A stretch of DNA of 64,000 nucleotides from Hawksworthiomyces lignivorus (taxonomy: Eukaryota; Ascomycota; Sordariomycetes; Ophiostomatales; Ophiostomataceae). The stretch lies in assembly GCA_002917075.1 (NCBI GenBank), contig NTMA01000018.1, forward strand, positions 248,001 through 312,000, read 5' to 3'. The position numbers and the translations under genes are program-made. Below are positions 1 through 11,932 of the stretch, piece by piece. Below the pieces are notes generated by a model that worked only from the letters and a program-made list of their open reading frames with translations, had not been told where the DNA came from and searched no databases. Numbering within the stretch: the first letter of the stretch is position 1; each line of letters starts with the position of its first letter.

Positions 1-2908
1 CCGCCCTTCCTTCTGGTACACGACGTCGCTGATGAGATCGCGGTCGAGGTCCGGGAACATGCTGGCCAAAGTCTCCACGATGGACGCATGCTCGACGCGG
101 TGCAGCTGCTGGGCCTCGGCTGCCTCGGCGCTCGCTTGCCGGGCAGCTGCCTCTTCGGCCGAGAGCGCGCGGCGAGCACTTGTGTCAGATGCAGAGGAAG
201 CAGAAGGCTGGGCGCTGGCGCTGGCAGCACCAACGTCTCCTGGTGCCTGGGCCGGTGCTGACGTGGGCTCGTCCGAAAACATGCTGGCGATGGAGGTGAG
301 AGGCCGCTGGATGGTGCGGAGCAGGCCAGTGATGGCATCCTTTTCTTCTTCCTCGTCATCGTCATCGTCATCGCCGCCGTCCGAAGAAGATACAGGTCGG
401 CGCGGCGTCGTTGGTCGTCTACTGCCTGAGTCACTAGACACGCGTGTAGGAATAGATGTAGCTCTGGTCGGCGACGACGGCTCCCCATTGCTCGCTGCAG
501 GAGGCCGTAACAGCGGGCTGCTATCACCACCCTTTTCCTTTTCCTTCTCTCCTTCGCTAAGTGGCGGTATAGGCAGCGGCGCATCCTCGGCGCGATGTTT
601 CTCGGCAATGGCTGACACGGCAGCTTCGACGTTCTTCTCGAACTCCTCATCCGTGATGGTCAACGTAGTCCGATCCATGTTCTCGATGAACTGGATAGCG
701 CCCATCTGTAGGTGTTAATAGAACCTTTCCGAAAAAGAAAAGAAACAGAAAGAAACTATTAAACATACCAATGAAGAGAGGTAGTAGCCGGCTTCTCCGC
801 CAAGTTTGTCTTGGTTCCTGAAGCGCAAAATGTATTGGACATTGGAGACAAGATGGTCCGGGTTGGACTGGAGCACGACGTAGATGAGCAGGGGCATAAA
901 AGAGTCGGCGGACGAGTCGGACTTGTTGTGCTTCAAGAGGCCTATTGCCCGTTAGCAGAGGTCCGGGAAGCAGGAACAGAGACGCAAGGTATAGGAAAAA
1001 AAAAAAAGGAGACTGACCAAAGATGACCTTGCAGCAGTTGAGGACGCAGATGATCTTGTCGCGCGGGGCTCGGTAGGAGCGGATCTTGAGGAGCTCCTGC
1101 TGGGCGAGCTTGAGGAAGCGCTTGCCGCTGTCGCCGACGGGGGGGATGTCGAGGTGGACCTCACGGAGCCAGCCGTAGATGTTGATCTTCTGGGAGAGGA
1201 TCTCGTCGCGCTCGACGTCCTCCTGGTGCTGGCCGCGGCGGCCGGGCCCCATGGGCCGCTCGCCGCCGCGGCGCTTGGGGCGGGCGCCCGGGATAGGCTG
1301 GGGCGGCGGGATGGCGGGCGAGAAGGTCTGGCTGTAGAGGCGGTTCATGACGAGCTTCTCCATGCCCTCGCGGGCGTTGTCGAACTCGGCGTCGGACAGG
1401 TCGCGCCAGACCTCGCACACGGCCATCTTGTTGGCGATAAAGGCGAGGAAGTCGCTGATGATCTTGACCTGCTCGTGCACCATCCACTGGCGCTTGCCAA
1501 ACTCGGACAAAAACGACTTGAGGTAGCGCGCCACGGGGTCGGCCTTTTTGTTGCGCAGCTGCTCGAGGAAGCGGTGGAAGTCAAAGGGCAGCACGGGCTC
1601 GGGCTCGGGCTCGGGCGGCGGCGGCCGGTGCAGCGAGACAGTCGGCGACAACGGCGACGCGTGGCTGTCCGCGCCGCCGTCGTGCAGATGCGGCGGCAGC
1701 GGAGCCGAGGGCGAGGGCAGGGCCGCCGCCGCAGAGACGCCGTCCTTGGGCGGCACGGGCGGACCCTGGTCTTCCGGCTCCTTGAGCTTTGCTTCTCGCT
1801 GTGTGCCGACGGCTGCCGACGGCGATACCGCCGCCGCCGCGGTCGAGGCTGAGGCAGAGTCGGTGCCAGCAGAGGCACCTACCGCTGCTGCCGCCGCTGC
1901 TGCTGCCGCCGTCGGCGCCAGGCGCACGCCCTCGAGCTCCTGGATCTGCTGGGCGATGCTGGGCGCGAGCGGCTCCAGGCTAGACTTGCGCGGCGGGTGC
2001 TGGTGCGACGGCAGCGGGGCGGCCAGCATGGGCGACGCGGCGATCTCGAGGCGCGGGCTCATGACCTCCTCGGCGTCGGGCCCGCCGCCGTCGCCGCTGA
2101 ACTGTTCCATGATGGTTTGGATTTCGGCCGAGCGCGACCCGCTCTCCTGCTCGTCCTCGCTCATATACCGCTTGTCGTCGTAGGCGGCGTCCGACCGCGT
2201 GGGGGAGTACGACGCTGACTCCATGGACCGGCGCGGCCGCGAGTGCGACTGGGAGGCCGTGCCCGTCGTCGACGGCGATCGCGAGGCCGGCCGCGACGAG
2301 GTCATCGGGGTGGCAGGCGTCGGGTCGACGTAGGTGGTCGAATCAGCTGCGTTGGCTGCCTCGACGCTTAGAAACTGTAGGGCGGCCGCCTTGGACGAAG
2401 AGGTTGCGGATGGTGTTGGAGACAATATCGGGATCGGCTTCAGTGTTGCTACTGAGGTATCGATGGGCGGGCCTTCCGGCTCATCAAACGGGTCGTAGCT
2501 GGCCCATTTCTCCTTTTGCTCCTCATCCTCTCCCGCGGCCTGAGCCTCTACGCCAGATTTGGGCTGCTCGGGCCCTCGAGAGTGGTCGTCTTCAAGATCG
2601 ATAAGGTTATTTTGTTTCTCCTGGACATGGGAGGGATATGATAGAGGCCCAGGAGCTTTGCCCGCGACATCCGCACCGCCAGTTTGTTGCTGGCTTGGTC
2701 CATCTGCCGCCGAGCTCGTCGTACGTTCCTCGCCCTGTGCTGCCATGGTGTCAGAGGTGTCGACAAGTACATCCACAGGTGCTGGTTCCGCCGCCTTGCT
2801 GGGTGACGCCATCCCAGTCGAGTTTATGCTGCTTTTCGCATTTTTAGAATCCGTCGCCACAGAGGAAGAGCTGCTGTGCTCTGTCGTCAACAGCTCGGTT
2901 GGCGGCAT
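1..2908 (-). CDS. vps9: VPS9-domain guanine nucleotide exchange factor for Rab5/Vps21 (partial, 3' end outside window)
   Basis: Exons by descending coordinate are 2908-1018, 941-769 and 705-1; introns 942-1017 (GTCAGT...TAG) and 706-768 (GTATGT...CAG). The first ~440 residues are low complexity (Ser, Pro, Ala, acidic). A helical region starting near FDFHRFLEQL leads into the VPS9 catalytic domain (about 575-690), with DEILSQKINIYGWL, CVLNCCKVIFGLLKH and NPDHLVSNVQYI. After an acidic linker the last residues (about 890-910, SIVETLASMFPDLD) look like the start of a CUE ubiquitin-binding domain, as in yeast Vps9. The family loads GTP onto Rab5-type GTPases on endosomes for vacuolar sorting. The start at 2908 has a weak context; the Met at 2812 has a G at -3 and may be the true start. 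Splicing gives 923 residues up to the window edge. Confidence 0.92.
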
Positions 2909-4683
2909 GCACGAGGAGGTGGGTTGAAGAGGCGTTGCCTGTGTGGTGCAGCAAAGGAATACTCCGCAGAGCAAGAAAGGGATAAGCAACAGGACTAAGG
3001 AGGAGAGAGAGAGAGAAAAAAAAAGACAAGGAGAGCCTTGCTGAGATGGAATATCAAAAATGAGGGGCGGTATGAATGGTTTCACTTGTTTTGGGCTAGC
3101 AGGACCTCGTAGCCTAGCGTTCCAACGGTCGATGCGTGGGCTGGGCAACTGACGTCGTGCGGTGCCGCCTCTCTGTTTCGAATGAGCGGGAAACTCAACC
3201 ACAGCGAAGAAATAGCGGGCGAAATAGATGCGGGGGCACAGCCAAGAGAGGCACGTGGACCGCCTAACGCCGCAATATCCTGTCCAACTGCACTCCTCGT
3301 ATGCTTATATGCAATTATTGGAGAGCCGACCTCAACAAGATAAACGAAAAAAGCACAGCAAGAGTTTGGATGCTGTTCAGCAGAGCGAGGCAGGCTGTAG
3401 AAAGTGGCCTCGCTTATGGATTTGGTCTTGTCACCCTCCCATCTCCTATTACTAACCGTATTTCTTTTTTCGTGTTTTTTGTTTAATTTCACCCATTTTA
3501 TTCTTTCTTTTTTTGGTTACCTTCAACAGAATACGACAACTCGCAGAGAGAGCTTCCTCGTGCTCCCCAACCGCTTGCTAAAAGCCCCAGTTTTGGCTGC
3601 TAGCTGTTAGCATTGGTGGGTTTTTTTTTTCAGGGCTCTGCTCCAGTGCGAAATATTCGTAAACCGAAAAAAGAGAACCCCAGAACAGCGGGGCACCTAA
3701 AATTTGTGGTCATAGAGCTCCCCCTAATCACCTACGGATAAGCAAATGGAGCCTTTGACAATTGTCCCAACAGGATTCGTAACCCAAACTCGGTGCAAAT
3801 AGCTGTAATACACGTAGGAAGGATTATGGGTCACAGAGCGAAATTTCGTTCATAATGGGAAATCGACAGTTGGGTGGCTTTCTATGGAAGGAGACAATCG
3901 ACAGGAAAAGAAGGACTCGAGATCTAAGGCTCAAGCCACGGCGGAACTGCGAGGATAGAAGGCATGGTATGGTTCGCCAATGATATCGAGGTCATTATGC
4001 TCCCGCTGAAAGGCGGCATATAAGCAGGTCAGGTTGGCAACATGCAAAAGCCTCGAGAAGGCCTTCCGAGAGTCCCAGAGTGAAGGGTCACAAGCACAAG
4101 TATCTGGAGAAAGAGGGAACAGAACGGAAAGCTAAGGAAAAGAAAGGAGGGGAAAGGAAGGAAAGGAGTAGGAAAGACGAGCTATTACGTCTCTGATCTC
4201 AGGAGACGCACTACTATCTTCAAAATTATGCATGAGCCATGCCTCACAGAGAGCGCCTCTGCAGGCGGCTTGTTGTTCTATCCACGAGGAGCCGAAGACG
4301 TTCTCACCTCCCGTAGCCGACCGGCTCAACCGAGCTCTATCGGGCACTATCGGAGGAGTGAAGAGCCATGCTCGCCAGCATCGGCATTCACGGGTTTGAT
4401 GGAGCTGTCTTCGGACAATTTTCCCTTCTATCGGCAATTAGCGCCGCTCGAATCAGAAACTCAATAGTACAGCAGGGCCAGGGACCGTCTACCATACTAA
4501 GAGATGTAGGGGTCCACATGCGGGGGACAACCGACGGCGCCCTGCCGACAACGGATGTTAAAAGCGAAGCACAGCACTGTAAAAGGCAGCTATTGCCAGA
4601 GCTCTAGCGACAGCCAGAGATTGAGACTGATTGCTCCTCCACTTTCTCAATTTCTCTGTTTTGTTCCTCGCATTCGAGCCAGC
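2909..4683. other. Divergent intergenic region, vps9 / CoA-transferase
   Basis: This 1.8-kb stretch lies between two divergently transcribed genes and should hold both promoters. Open frames inside it are short and resemble nothing I know. The vps9 frame stays open upstream to 3202, but it crosses a pyrimidine-rich leader and is more likely untranslated. The stretch 4091-4180 is purine-rich. No RNA gene or repeat was recognised. Confidence 0.7.
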
Positions 4684-6349
4684 ATGGCCAGCATTCGCCT
4701 CCCTTCCAGCATGTTGCCCTGGCTGCAGCTGCCAATCAGCGGAGCAGCTCGCAGAGCTGCCGCTCAGTGCCCAAGATGCAGCACCATAGTGCGCCAGAGC
4801 CAGCGGAGCTTCAGCAGATCCGCCCGGGTCTCCAGCTCCCAGGGCGCCAGCGCCAGCAGCTCTGAAAATGCTGTGAAGGACCTCCCGCTGCAGGGATACC
4901 GCGTGCTAGACATGACGCGCGTGCTGGCCGGTCCGTACTGCACGCAGATTCTCGGCGATCTGGGGTAAGTTGGCGCATTCTCCCAAAGCGTCCCGATGCT
5001 TCCTTCCTCCACTAACAGAGAAAAGTGCCGAGGTGATCAAGATCGAGCACCCCGTCCGCGGCGACGACACGCGCGCGTGGGGCCCGCCGTACGCCCCATA
5101 CAAGCCAGGCTCGGGTTTGGAGGGGCAGGGCGAGTCGGCCTACTTCCTGGGGGTGCGTGCCTTTCCGTGCGCTTCTGCTATTTTTTTTTTGTGAAAGGGA
5201 AGAGAGCGAGCGCAGCTGACCACCGTCTGTCCGCCAGGTAAACCGCAACAAGAAGTCGCTGGGCCTCTCGTTCCAGCACCCCGAGGGCGTCGAGATCCTG
5301 CACAAGCTGGCCGCCAAGTGCGACATCCTCGTCGAGAACTACCTGCCCGGCTCCCTCAAGAAGTACGGCATGGACTTTGAGACGCTCCACGCCAAGGTCA
5401 ACCCGCAGCTCATCTACGCCTCCATCACGGGCTACGGCCAGACGGGGCCCAACGCCCAGCGCGCCGGCTACGACGTCATGGTCGAGGCCGAGTTCGGCCT
5501 CATGCACATCACCGGCGAGCGCGACGGGCCCCCCGTCAAGGTCGGCGTCGCCGTCACCGACCTCACCACCGGCCTCTACACCAGCAACAGCATCATGGCC
5601 GCGCTGCTGGCCCGCGCCAAGACCGGCCGCGGCCAGCACATCGACTGCTCGCTGAGCGACTGCCAGACCGCCACCCTGGCTAACATTGCCAGCAGCTGCC
5701 TGATCAGCGGCGAGCCCGACACCGGCCGCTGGGGCACGGCGCACCGTACGTTTCTCTCTGCCGGGAGAAGATCCTGCAACTCTGCTGCTCTCATTTGTTT
5801 TTGTCCTTCGCTTAACAGTCTGGTTGACTAATGCATTCTATAGCGTCCATTGTCCCTTACAAATCCTTCCGCACCAAGGACGGCGACATCCTCTTCGGCG
5901 GTGGCAACGATCGCCTCTTCAAGATTCTCTGCGATGGCATTGCCCGCCCCGAGTGGAAGGAGGATCCGCGCTACGTCACGAACCACCAGCGAGTGGCCCA
6001 CCGGCTCGAGCTTGAGCAGAAGATCGAGGCCATCACCGTCACCAAGACCACGCAGGAGTGGCTCGACGTCTTCGAGGGCAAGGGCATGCCCTACGCTGCC
6101 GTCAACGACGTCCAGACCGCCCTCGAGCACGAGCATACCCAGGCCCGCAACATGGTTATCGAAATGGAGCACGAGTACTGCGGTCCCATCAAGATGGTCA
6201 ACACCCCCATCAAGCTCTCAGATACCCCACCAGTCGCGCGGATGCCGCCGCCCATCCTAGGCCAGCACACGCACGAGATTCTGTCAGAGCACCTAGGCTT
6301 CGACGCACAGCAGATTCAAGAACTGCAGGCCAGTGGAGTCATTCGGTAG
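4684..6349 (+). CDS. Class III (CaiB/BaiF) CoA-transferase, SUGCT-like, probably mitochondrial
   Basis: Four exons: 4684-4964, 5026-5152, 5238-5745, 5844-6349; 473 residues. The introns are 61, 85 and 98 bp and all phases close. The first ~60 residues are rich in Arg, Ser and Ala with few acids, which suggests a mitochondrial presequence. The CoA-transferase fold starts at LPLQGYRVLDMTRVLAGPY and continues with DLGAEVIKIEHP across intron 1. The family nucleophile is an Asp; the best candidate here is Asp244 in VTDLTTGLY, matching the aspartate of formyl-CoA transferase. Closest by memory are succinate-hydroxymethylglutarate (glutarate) CoA-transferases, which move CoA between dicarboxylic acids without free-energy cost. 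Substrate is inferred only. The start has an A at -3. Terminates TAG at 6347. Confidence 0.9.
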
Positions 6350-6833
6350 AATATAGGAAAATTCAAACCAAGTAAAAGGCGTATTCAAACACAAAATTCA
6401 AAGAATGTCCGCAAATAAATACAGCACTTTGTGCTGCTTATCCTCGTTATGTACGCTAGGCTTAAAGGCCGTGTCAGTGCACCACAACTCCTCAAAGCAG
6501 ACCTGCTTTACAACCCGCCATGCCGAGATCTTCCCTTTTAAGCAATTCCAATAATTTACAAGATATTACATAGAAACTTAAATGATATTTATCTGATTCA
6601 TACTTTTCCTTCTTGCCGCGGACTGCCCCTGTTGATGGTCTGTCCCTGCCGCACGTGAATATCACGTGCAGACCTGGCGATGCATTCGCTCCGCTTTTCA
6701 GACTCTCAGCTGCTGCAGTGTCCATCAAACCAATCGAATATTGGACAACGCCACTGGGCGCGACTGTGAGCCAACTGCCCGTACAGTCCATAAACATGAT
6801 TTCATAATTGTGAAAATGCCCAGATAAATTACA
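6350..6833. other. Intergenic: CoA-transferase 3' side and PHD-gene promoter
   Basis: Both flanking genes read rightward. The left half is AT-rich and probably holds the CoA-transferase 3' UTR. The right half contains a perfect palindrome with two CACGTG boxes (6651-6669), annotated separately. No open frame of note. Confidence 0.6.
6651..6669. promoter_or_regulatory. Perfect double E-box palindrome upstream of the PHD-finger gene
   Basis: The sequence is GCACGTGA, then ATA, then TCACGTGC: an 8-bp perfect inverted repeat with a 3-bp spacer. Each arm carries a complete CACGTG core, the site class bound by bHLH factors such as Cbf1/Pho4/SREBP-type proteins. It sits about 165 bp before the ATG at 6834. 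Function is inferred from motif and position. Confidence 0.6.
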
Positions 6834-8727
6834 ATGGAGACATCTCCCATGCAGCACGACGCTGCAAACGGGGTATCACCTCTGCCATCGGCCACCTCCG
6901 CGCCGCTCTCGTCCGGCATCCCACTTACGGCGGCTGCCCTCGTGTCACAGTCAGCACCACCACGTGAAAGCATCACCAATGGAGACGCGTCAGAGTCCAC
7001 AGCTGCAAGCATTGCGACACCGCCAATGGCAGAACCAGCCCGCCAGATCCCCCGCCGCCAGCCGATCTACGTCCCGCAGTTCACAGCTGCCGCGCCGTTG
7101 ATTCTACAGAGGATAAAGAGTATCGGCAATAGCAGTGGTAATGGTGGTAGAAACAGGCTTCAAACTGAATTCGCTGGAGTTTCGTCATCGCCGCCGTACG
7201 GCTCTCCGGTGGGGCAAGGAGGACAGTCTCGCCAACAAACTTGTCCCGAACCGACGTCGCAGCGAGAGCCGCACCGCCAGGAGACGGACACGGTTCAGGC
7301 CGCCAGAACCGCACAGGAGATGCTAATGCTCTCAAGAACGGCGTCTTATGCGTTGGCTATGGCGCCCAAGCTTTTGCTCACGCCCGAGTCGGGTTCCGAA
7401 GCAGGCACCAAGCGGAAGCGAGATGACCAGGAGACATCGTCATCTGAGGCGACTCCAGCAACGCCGTCACCAGGCGGTGGAAGCCAGCCAGCGGGAGATC
7501 ACAGCGCACTTCCTTCCCGCATATGCACCAGCTGCAAGGACGAGTATGTGCCGGAGCGTCCTTTCGACCAGCTCATCACCTGCAGCGGCTGCGGCAGCAT
7601 CTGGCACCAGCTGTGCCACAAACCCAAGATCGGAGACCACGAAGTGCCGGATGTTATCCGCAGCACGAACAGCTGGTATTGCACAACCTGCAGCTCCAAG
7701 GAGAGGACTGCAAATCGCGCGGAACCTGCCGAGCGGCCACCCGTCGTGAAGAGGATCAAGTTTGTGAGCAACAGCAAAAATGCCGCCGCAAAGAACAATA
7801 AGAACCCCACTGCAGCCCCCATGACCACGGAAAATACAAACGTCACCAATGCTGCTAGAAAGGTCGGCAGCGCACCTAGAGAGAATTCTTTTGACCTGAA
7901 GAGCACCCTCAGCGTGCGCCACACCGGACCGAAGCCACACAGCAACGGCATTCCCGACCATGCACGCATCAGCTGGGCTGATCGCAGCGCTGGAGAAGTA
8001 CGCGGCTAGCGAAATTTCGTCCTCACTCATGACTCTGAACCTTAGCTAACTCCCATGACAGAAACGTGCTTATCTTTCAACCTTGTCCAAGGACGAGCTG
8101 GCATATCTGCTTATGCTCAGCACAGAGCTGCATCCCGATCTGCCCATTTTCCCTCCAGACGAGACCAGCATGAGCGCTGGGCCGCCAGAACCTCGTAATA
8201 CCCCTCTCCCTACAACATTCAGAACTTCCTCTGCCGCTTTCCCCCCGGCTCCGGCTCAAAAAGGTGTATATCGCAACGGCATCATCAATTCGATTAGAAA
8301 ATCGTCAGCAAATGCAGCTTTGGCGGCGGCGGCGGCTACCGCAAAAGACCGCTCTCCAAATCAAGGCAAGGCTCGGCCTAAGACTATACATATCATTAGC
8401 AGCAGTGGCAGCAATAGCGGCCGCAGCAGCAGCAACAATAGCAAGCCACCAACCATTGTCATTCGAAGCAATGAAGACAAAGCCAACGCCATGGCTTCAA
8501 GTGACCCCAATACTACCCCCACCCTCATCGACCCTGAAGAAGAAGACCCCACGGGCCTTATGGAAGGATGGCCGAAACCCGGCCATGGCATGTATGCTAG
8601 ACTGCCGCCCGACTGGGAAGACGACAGGCTTGTCGATGACAACGACTACGGCACATTCAGCCAGATCGTCTATGACGAGCACGGACGAAAGATCCGAGAG
8701 AATGGCATGATGGTGCTAGTGCAGTGA
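6834..8727 (+). CDS. PHD-finger protein, probable nuclear chromatin reader
   Basis: Two exons, 6834-7997 and 8062-8727, joined in phase 0 by a 64-bp intron (GTACGC...ACAG); 609 residues. The first ~220 residues are disordered (Ala/Pro/Ser/Thr) with a basic KRKRDD patch. A PHD finger follows at about 229-287: ICTSCKDEY, then CSGCGSIWHQLC, ending WYCTTCSS, giving the Cys4-His-Cys3 zinc ligand order. PHD fingers usually read histone H3 tails. After the intron comes a conserved-looking helix (KRAYLSTLSKDELAYLLML). The C-terminus has Ala, Ser/Asn and acidic stretches and ends with PPDWEDDRLVDDNDYGTF-like sequence. I do not know the exact orthologue. The start has an A at -3. Confidence 0.88.
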
Positions 8728-9074
8728 CGGAGGATCTTGTGTATAAGGAGATGTGCCTCTACGTTGTACGGGGATTTCTGGTGTTCTCGTATCAAGTATT
8801 ACATGATCAGAATGCCGTACTTAAAGCTGGCAAGTAGAGACAAGGCGTGTGCATTTTGTACAAAACATGATACCGTACATAAAGAAAAGGCGCAAAAGCA
8901 TTCATTAGCGCTTCTCTAGTTAATTCATTAATATATTATACAATTGATAGTATACCATGCATAAGCAAAGTGAGGACATCTGAGGAAGGACGCCAGCATA
9001 GGCCAGTTGGGGGGAGCCGCCAGAGATCAGCATCAGCACGTGAGTTGGCGTATTATTTGACGATTCCACCCGAA
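8728..9074. other. Convergent 3' region, PHD gene / NIP30 gene
   Basis: The two neighbours end toward each other here. The sequence is AT-rich between 8880 and 8970 and would supply both 3' UTRs. I see no gene, repeat or RNA. Confidence 0.6.
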
Positions 9075-10121
9075 TCACTCGTCGTCGTCGTCGTCATCGT
9101 CATCGTCTGATCCGTACCCTACTAGCCCGAGGTTTGGTTTTGGTTTTTCCTTTGGTGTAGGCGCTGGCGCTGGCTTAGATGCTGCTTTGGTTGCTGAGCC
9201 GGCAGGTGCGCCTTTCGCAGCGGCCTTCTCCTCCTCGTCGCCTGCTGTTGCACCTGTGCTTTGGCTCGATTTGGCTTCTCCAGCCCCTTTCGCCTCTTCC
9301 ACACCCTTCACCTTGTCCTTGACGCCGGCCGCCGCGCTGCCGCTGCTGCTCTTCCGCCTCACCCCCTTGAGCGCGCCCGCCGCCGCCTTCTCCTCCCGCC
9401 GCTTGCGCTTGCGGCTTCCGCTGAACTGCCAGTCGGCGTCGTTCTCTAGAGCGCCGCTGTCGTCGCCGTCGTCGCCGTCATTGCCGCCGTCCCCGCTCTC
9501 ACCGGCGCGCTGCGCCGCGCGAAAGGCGATCAGGCCGGCCTGCGTCTCTTGGCGGACGCGGGCCTCGGCGGCGCGAACATCGGCGTCTACGCTCTCCAAG
9601 AATTCCACGTCATCTTCGTCAAGGGGCCGGAACTGGTGCTTGAGGCGGTGGGCTTCTTCAAACGCGGCCTGCTTGGCGGCTGGTTCCGCATCCCAAGGAT
9701 TCTCGTAAGCAAGACGGCAAGGTCAGAAACAAATGAAAGAGAGGGAGAGTCCACTTGGGCACAAATCAGGTCGGAAGGAGAATAATGGCAAATCTTATCC
9801 AGACTGCCCCTCTCTCTCCACTGTCACCCAAAGCCTTCCTCCATCTCTCAAGTTCATCCTAAAAACAGGGACCTACGTACCCTTGTTCGCCTGCAGCACA
9901 TCGTACAAGCTTTTCTCTCCTCCCTGGCCTGCCGCTCGCCGTGCCTCTGCGCGCTTCCGCCGCTCTTCCTCAAGTTCGCGTTCCACGGCCTCCCACTCGG
10001 CCCGGCGGCCAGCCTTGGTCGGGTCAACGACAATCGGGGCCGTCGTCTCCGATGTGCTTAAAGGTACGACGTCGCCGCTTGCCGCGTCAATGGCGCCGCC
10101 AGACACAAATCTAGAGGACAT
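9075..10121 (-). CDS. NIP30/FAM192A-type (PSME3IP1-like) nuclear protein
   Basis: Exon 1 is 10121-9881 and exon 2 is 9679-9075; the 201-bp intron (GTACGT...CCAG) restores the family motif LQANKAAKQAAFEEAHRL. Product 281 residues. The N-terminus has SSRFVSGG and a charged helix (EWEAVERELEEERRKRAE), then LYDVLQANK and HQFRPLDEDDVEFLES, the hallmarks of the NIP30 N-terminal domain. The rest is low complexity with a basic SRKRKRREEK patch (likely nuclear signal) and ends GYGS, nine Asp, Glu. In animals this family binds the proteasome activator PA28-gamma through its phosphorylated C-terminus; in fungi the partner is not established. The acceptor choice rests on homology: an upstream AG at 9700 would give a different join. 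Confidence 0.87.
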
Positions 10122-11932
10122 TACAAAGAGAAACAATCAAAAAATTGAATCAAATAAGACTCGAAGAATCAACGCAACGTGCTGGCAGTTAGGCGTCTCT
10201 ACAAATCAATAGTGCTGTATGCCGGTCCTAGATTGCGCTAAGTTGAAAGGCGTAGTTAAGACAGTGGGGAAAATGTTTGTGAAGTGCGTTAATAATTCTT
10301 GATTGGCCCTATTCTTTGTCCACTATTATTCAGAAACTAGGTAGATATTACAATTTTAGATGGACTCGTCTTGCGTATGAATTCTATGCGCTTCCGAAAG
10401 AATCGATCCCACTACACGTACGTCGTTCCTCACATATCGAAGACAGACTGTCATTATTCAAAGTTATTAGGGACAAAAAAAAGGTGGTATTTGGTATAAA
10501 CTATGCTCTGCCATCCTTTCAAAAATCCACTATCCCACACAAAAAGGTGCCCCCTCTCCCAATAAGAAATCATCGACGTCGTAGGATGAATGTTGTGTAA
10601 GATAACCCACTTTTGATACCAGAAAAAAGAAAGTAAAAAGCCAACCGGTGAAAGAAAACATAAGTCTTAAAACGACTCTTGTAGACATGTTAAATAAAGT
10701 ACCACAAAACCCAACATTGGGTATATTGTTTGCGGTTTGAAAGAATAAAAAAGGAGGAACGTTAGGAAGCATAGAAAAAGAGAGTTAGGACGTCGATGAG
10801 AAAATGTGTAAATGAGGGCAAGCCAGTTTCATAAGACACAGAGGCCAATAAAACCGACGAGAACATTAACAACCTCTCCTTGAACCTCTCCAATGAGTGC
10901 GAGCCATATCGTAGCCAAAAGAAGAGAAGAATGATGTAGAAATAATATAAAACCCAACAAAAAACCCGAGTCAATCTTCACGACACCGTAAACATAATGC
11001 AAGAGAAAAGTAAAAAAGAAAAAAAAAACCCAAGTTACCCATTTTCCGTCCCATCGATAAGAGCGCATATAGGACACATAAAACTAGGTTCGAAAGCAAA
11101 AACACTGGGGGAAAATATGGAACAAATTGTAGCCGCCGTCGAAAACTTTTAGGTTGGGAAAAAAAACCGGTCTATATGGACACTGGTGGTCGACCCAAGA
11201 TGTGCTCTGCTGTAGTTGAGACACGTTGATCGAGAAATGTCTCTAATTTATTCTAGAACACAACCAAGGCGATGACCGATTCATATGGAAGGAGGCCACT
11301 TAGACGGGGTGGGCAACTCGAGCAAGATTGAATCGCCTACTCCGATTGTTTGCCGCCTTCGCCTTTTTCTGTATATCGGAGTCCAAAGTTTTCGAAGTGG
11401 TCTGAACATCATAGAAAGAGCTGCCGTTCGGGCTGGACGACAAGAAATCTCTGCTGAGATTTCAGTCAAGCTTTTGATATGAAAATAAAAAATAATTCGT
11501 AAAGTGTTGTTTTAATCGTCAAATTTTTTTTGTTAGTGCGGTCAAGGGTGCTGAATAAGGTAAAAATAAACCGTCTAATGATGCGAAGTCCGAATGAATC
11601 CAACCCGGAAATTATGGTGCAGACAAAAACTTGTAACGCCAATTGATGTGTAATGTAGAACCATGAAAAAAAGTCATTAATAGAAAAAAATGCCGTAAAA
11701 GCCAGTCGACGCAGCGACTCATCCCTAGCAAATGGGGCAAGTACTGAAACTGGTTGCAAAAGGTTAAAAGCAGGTGACGGCTGTGACCAAAAAAAAAAAA
11801 TCAAATAGAGCGCCGAATTGAAAAACTCGTTTAATAAGTAGAGGGATAATGTCATCCTCAAGATAGCATGTCATGTATCTCCTCGTGAAGTCGAAGCAAA
11901 TTAGACGAGATGTATCGTATAAAAGACAATGC
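10122..11932. other. Intergenic: NIP30 promoter and cyclin 3' region
   Basis: A 1.8-kb AT-rich stretch with many A and T runs. The left part is upstream of the leftward NIP30 gene and the right part follows the cyclin stop codon. Open frames such as 11466-11861 are short, biased and unlike known proteins. I find no RNA gene. Confidence 0.6.

Noticed and set aside
2909..3202. N-terminal extension of vps9 to 3202
   Set aside because: It includes a hydrophobic Leu/Phe string read from a pyrimidine-rich leader. Cytosolic GEFs do not have such a segment, and Met at 2908 or 2812 is a better start.
9680..9880. Alternative splice in the NIP30 gene keeping ENPWDAEP before AAKQAAF
   Set aside because: That acceptor does not keep phase with the GTACGT donor, and the chosen CCAG acceptor yields the contiguous family motif.
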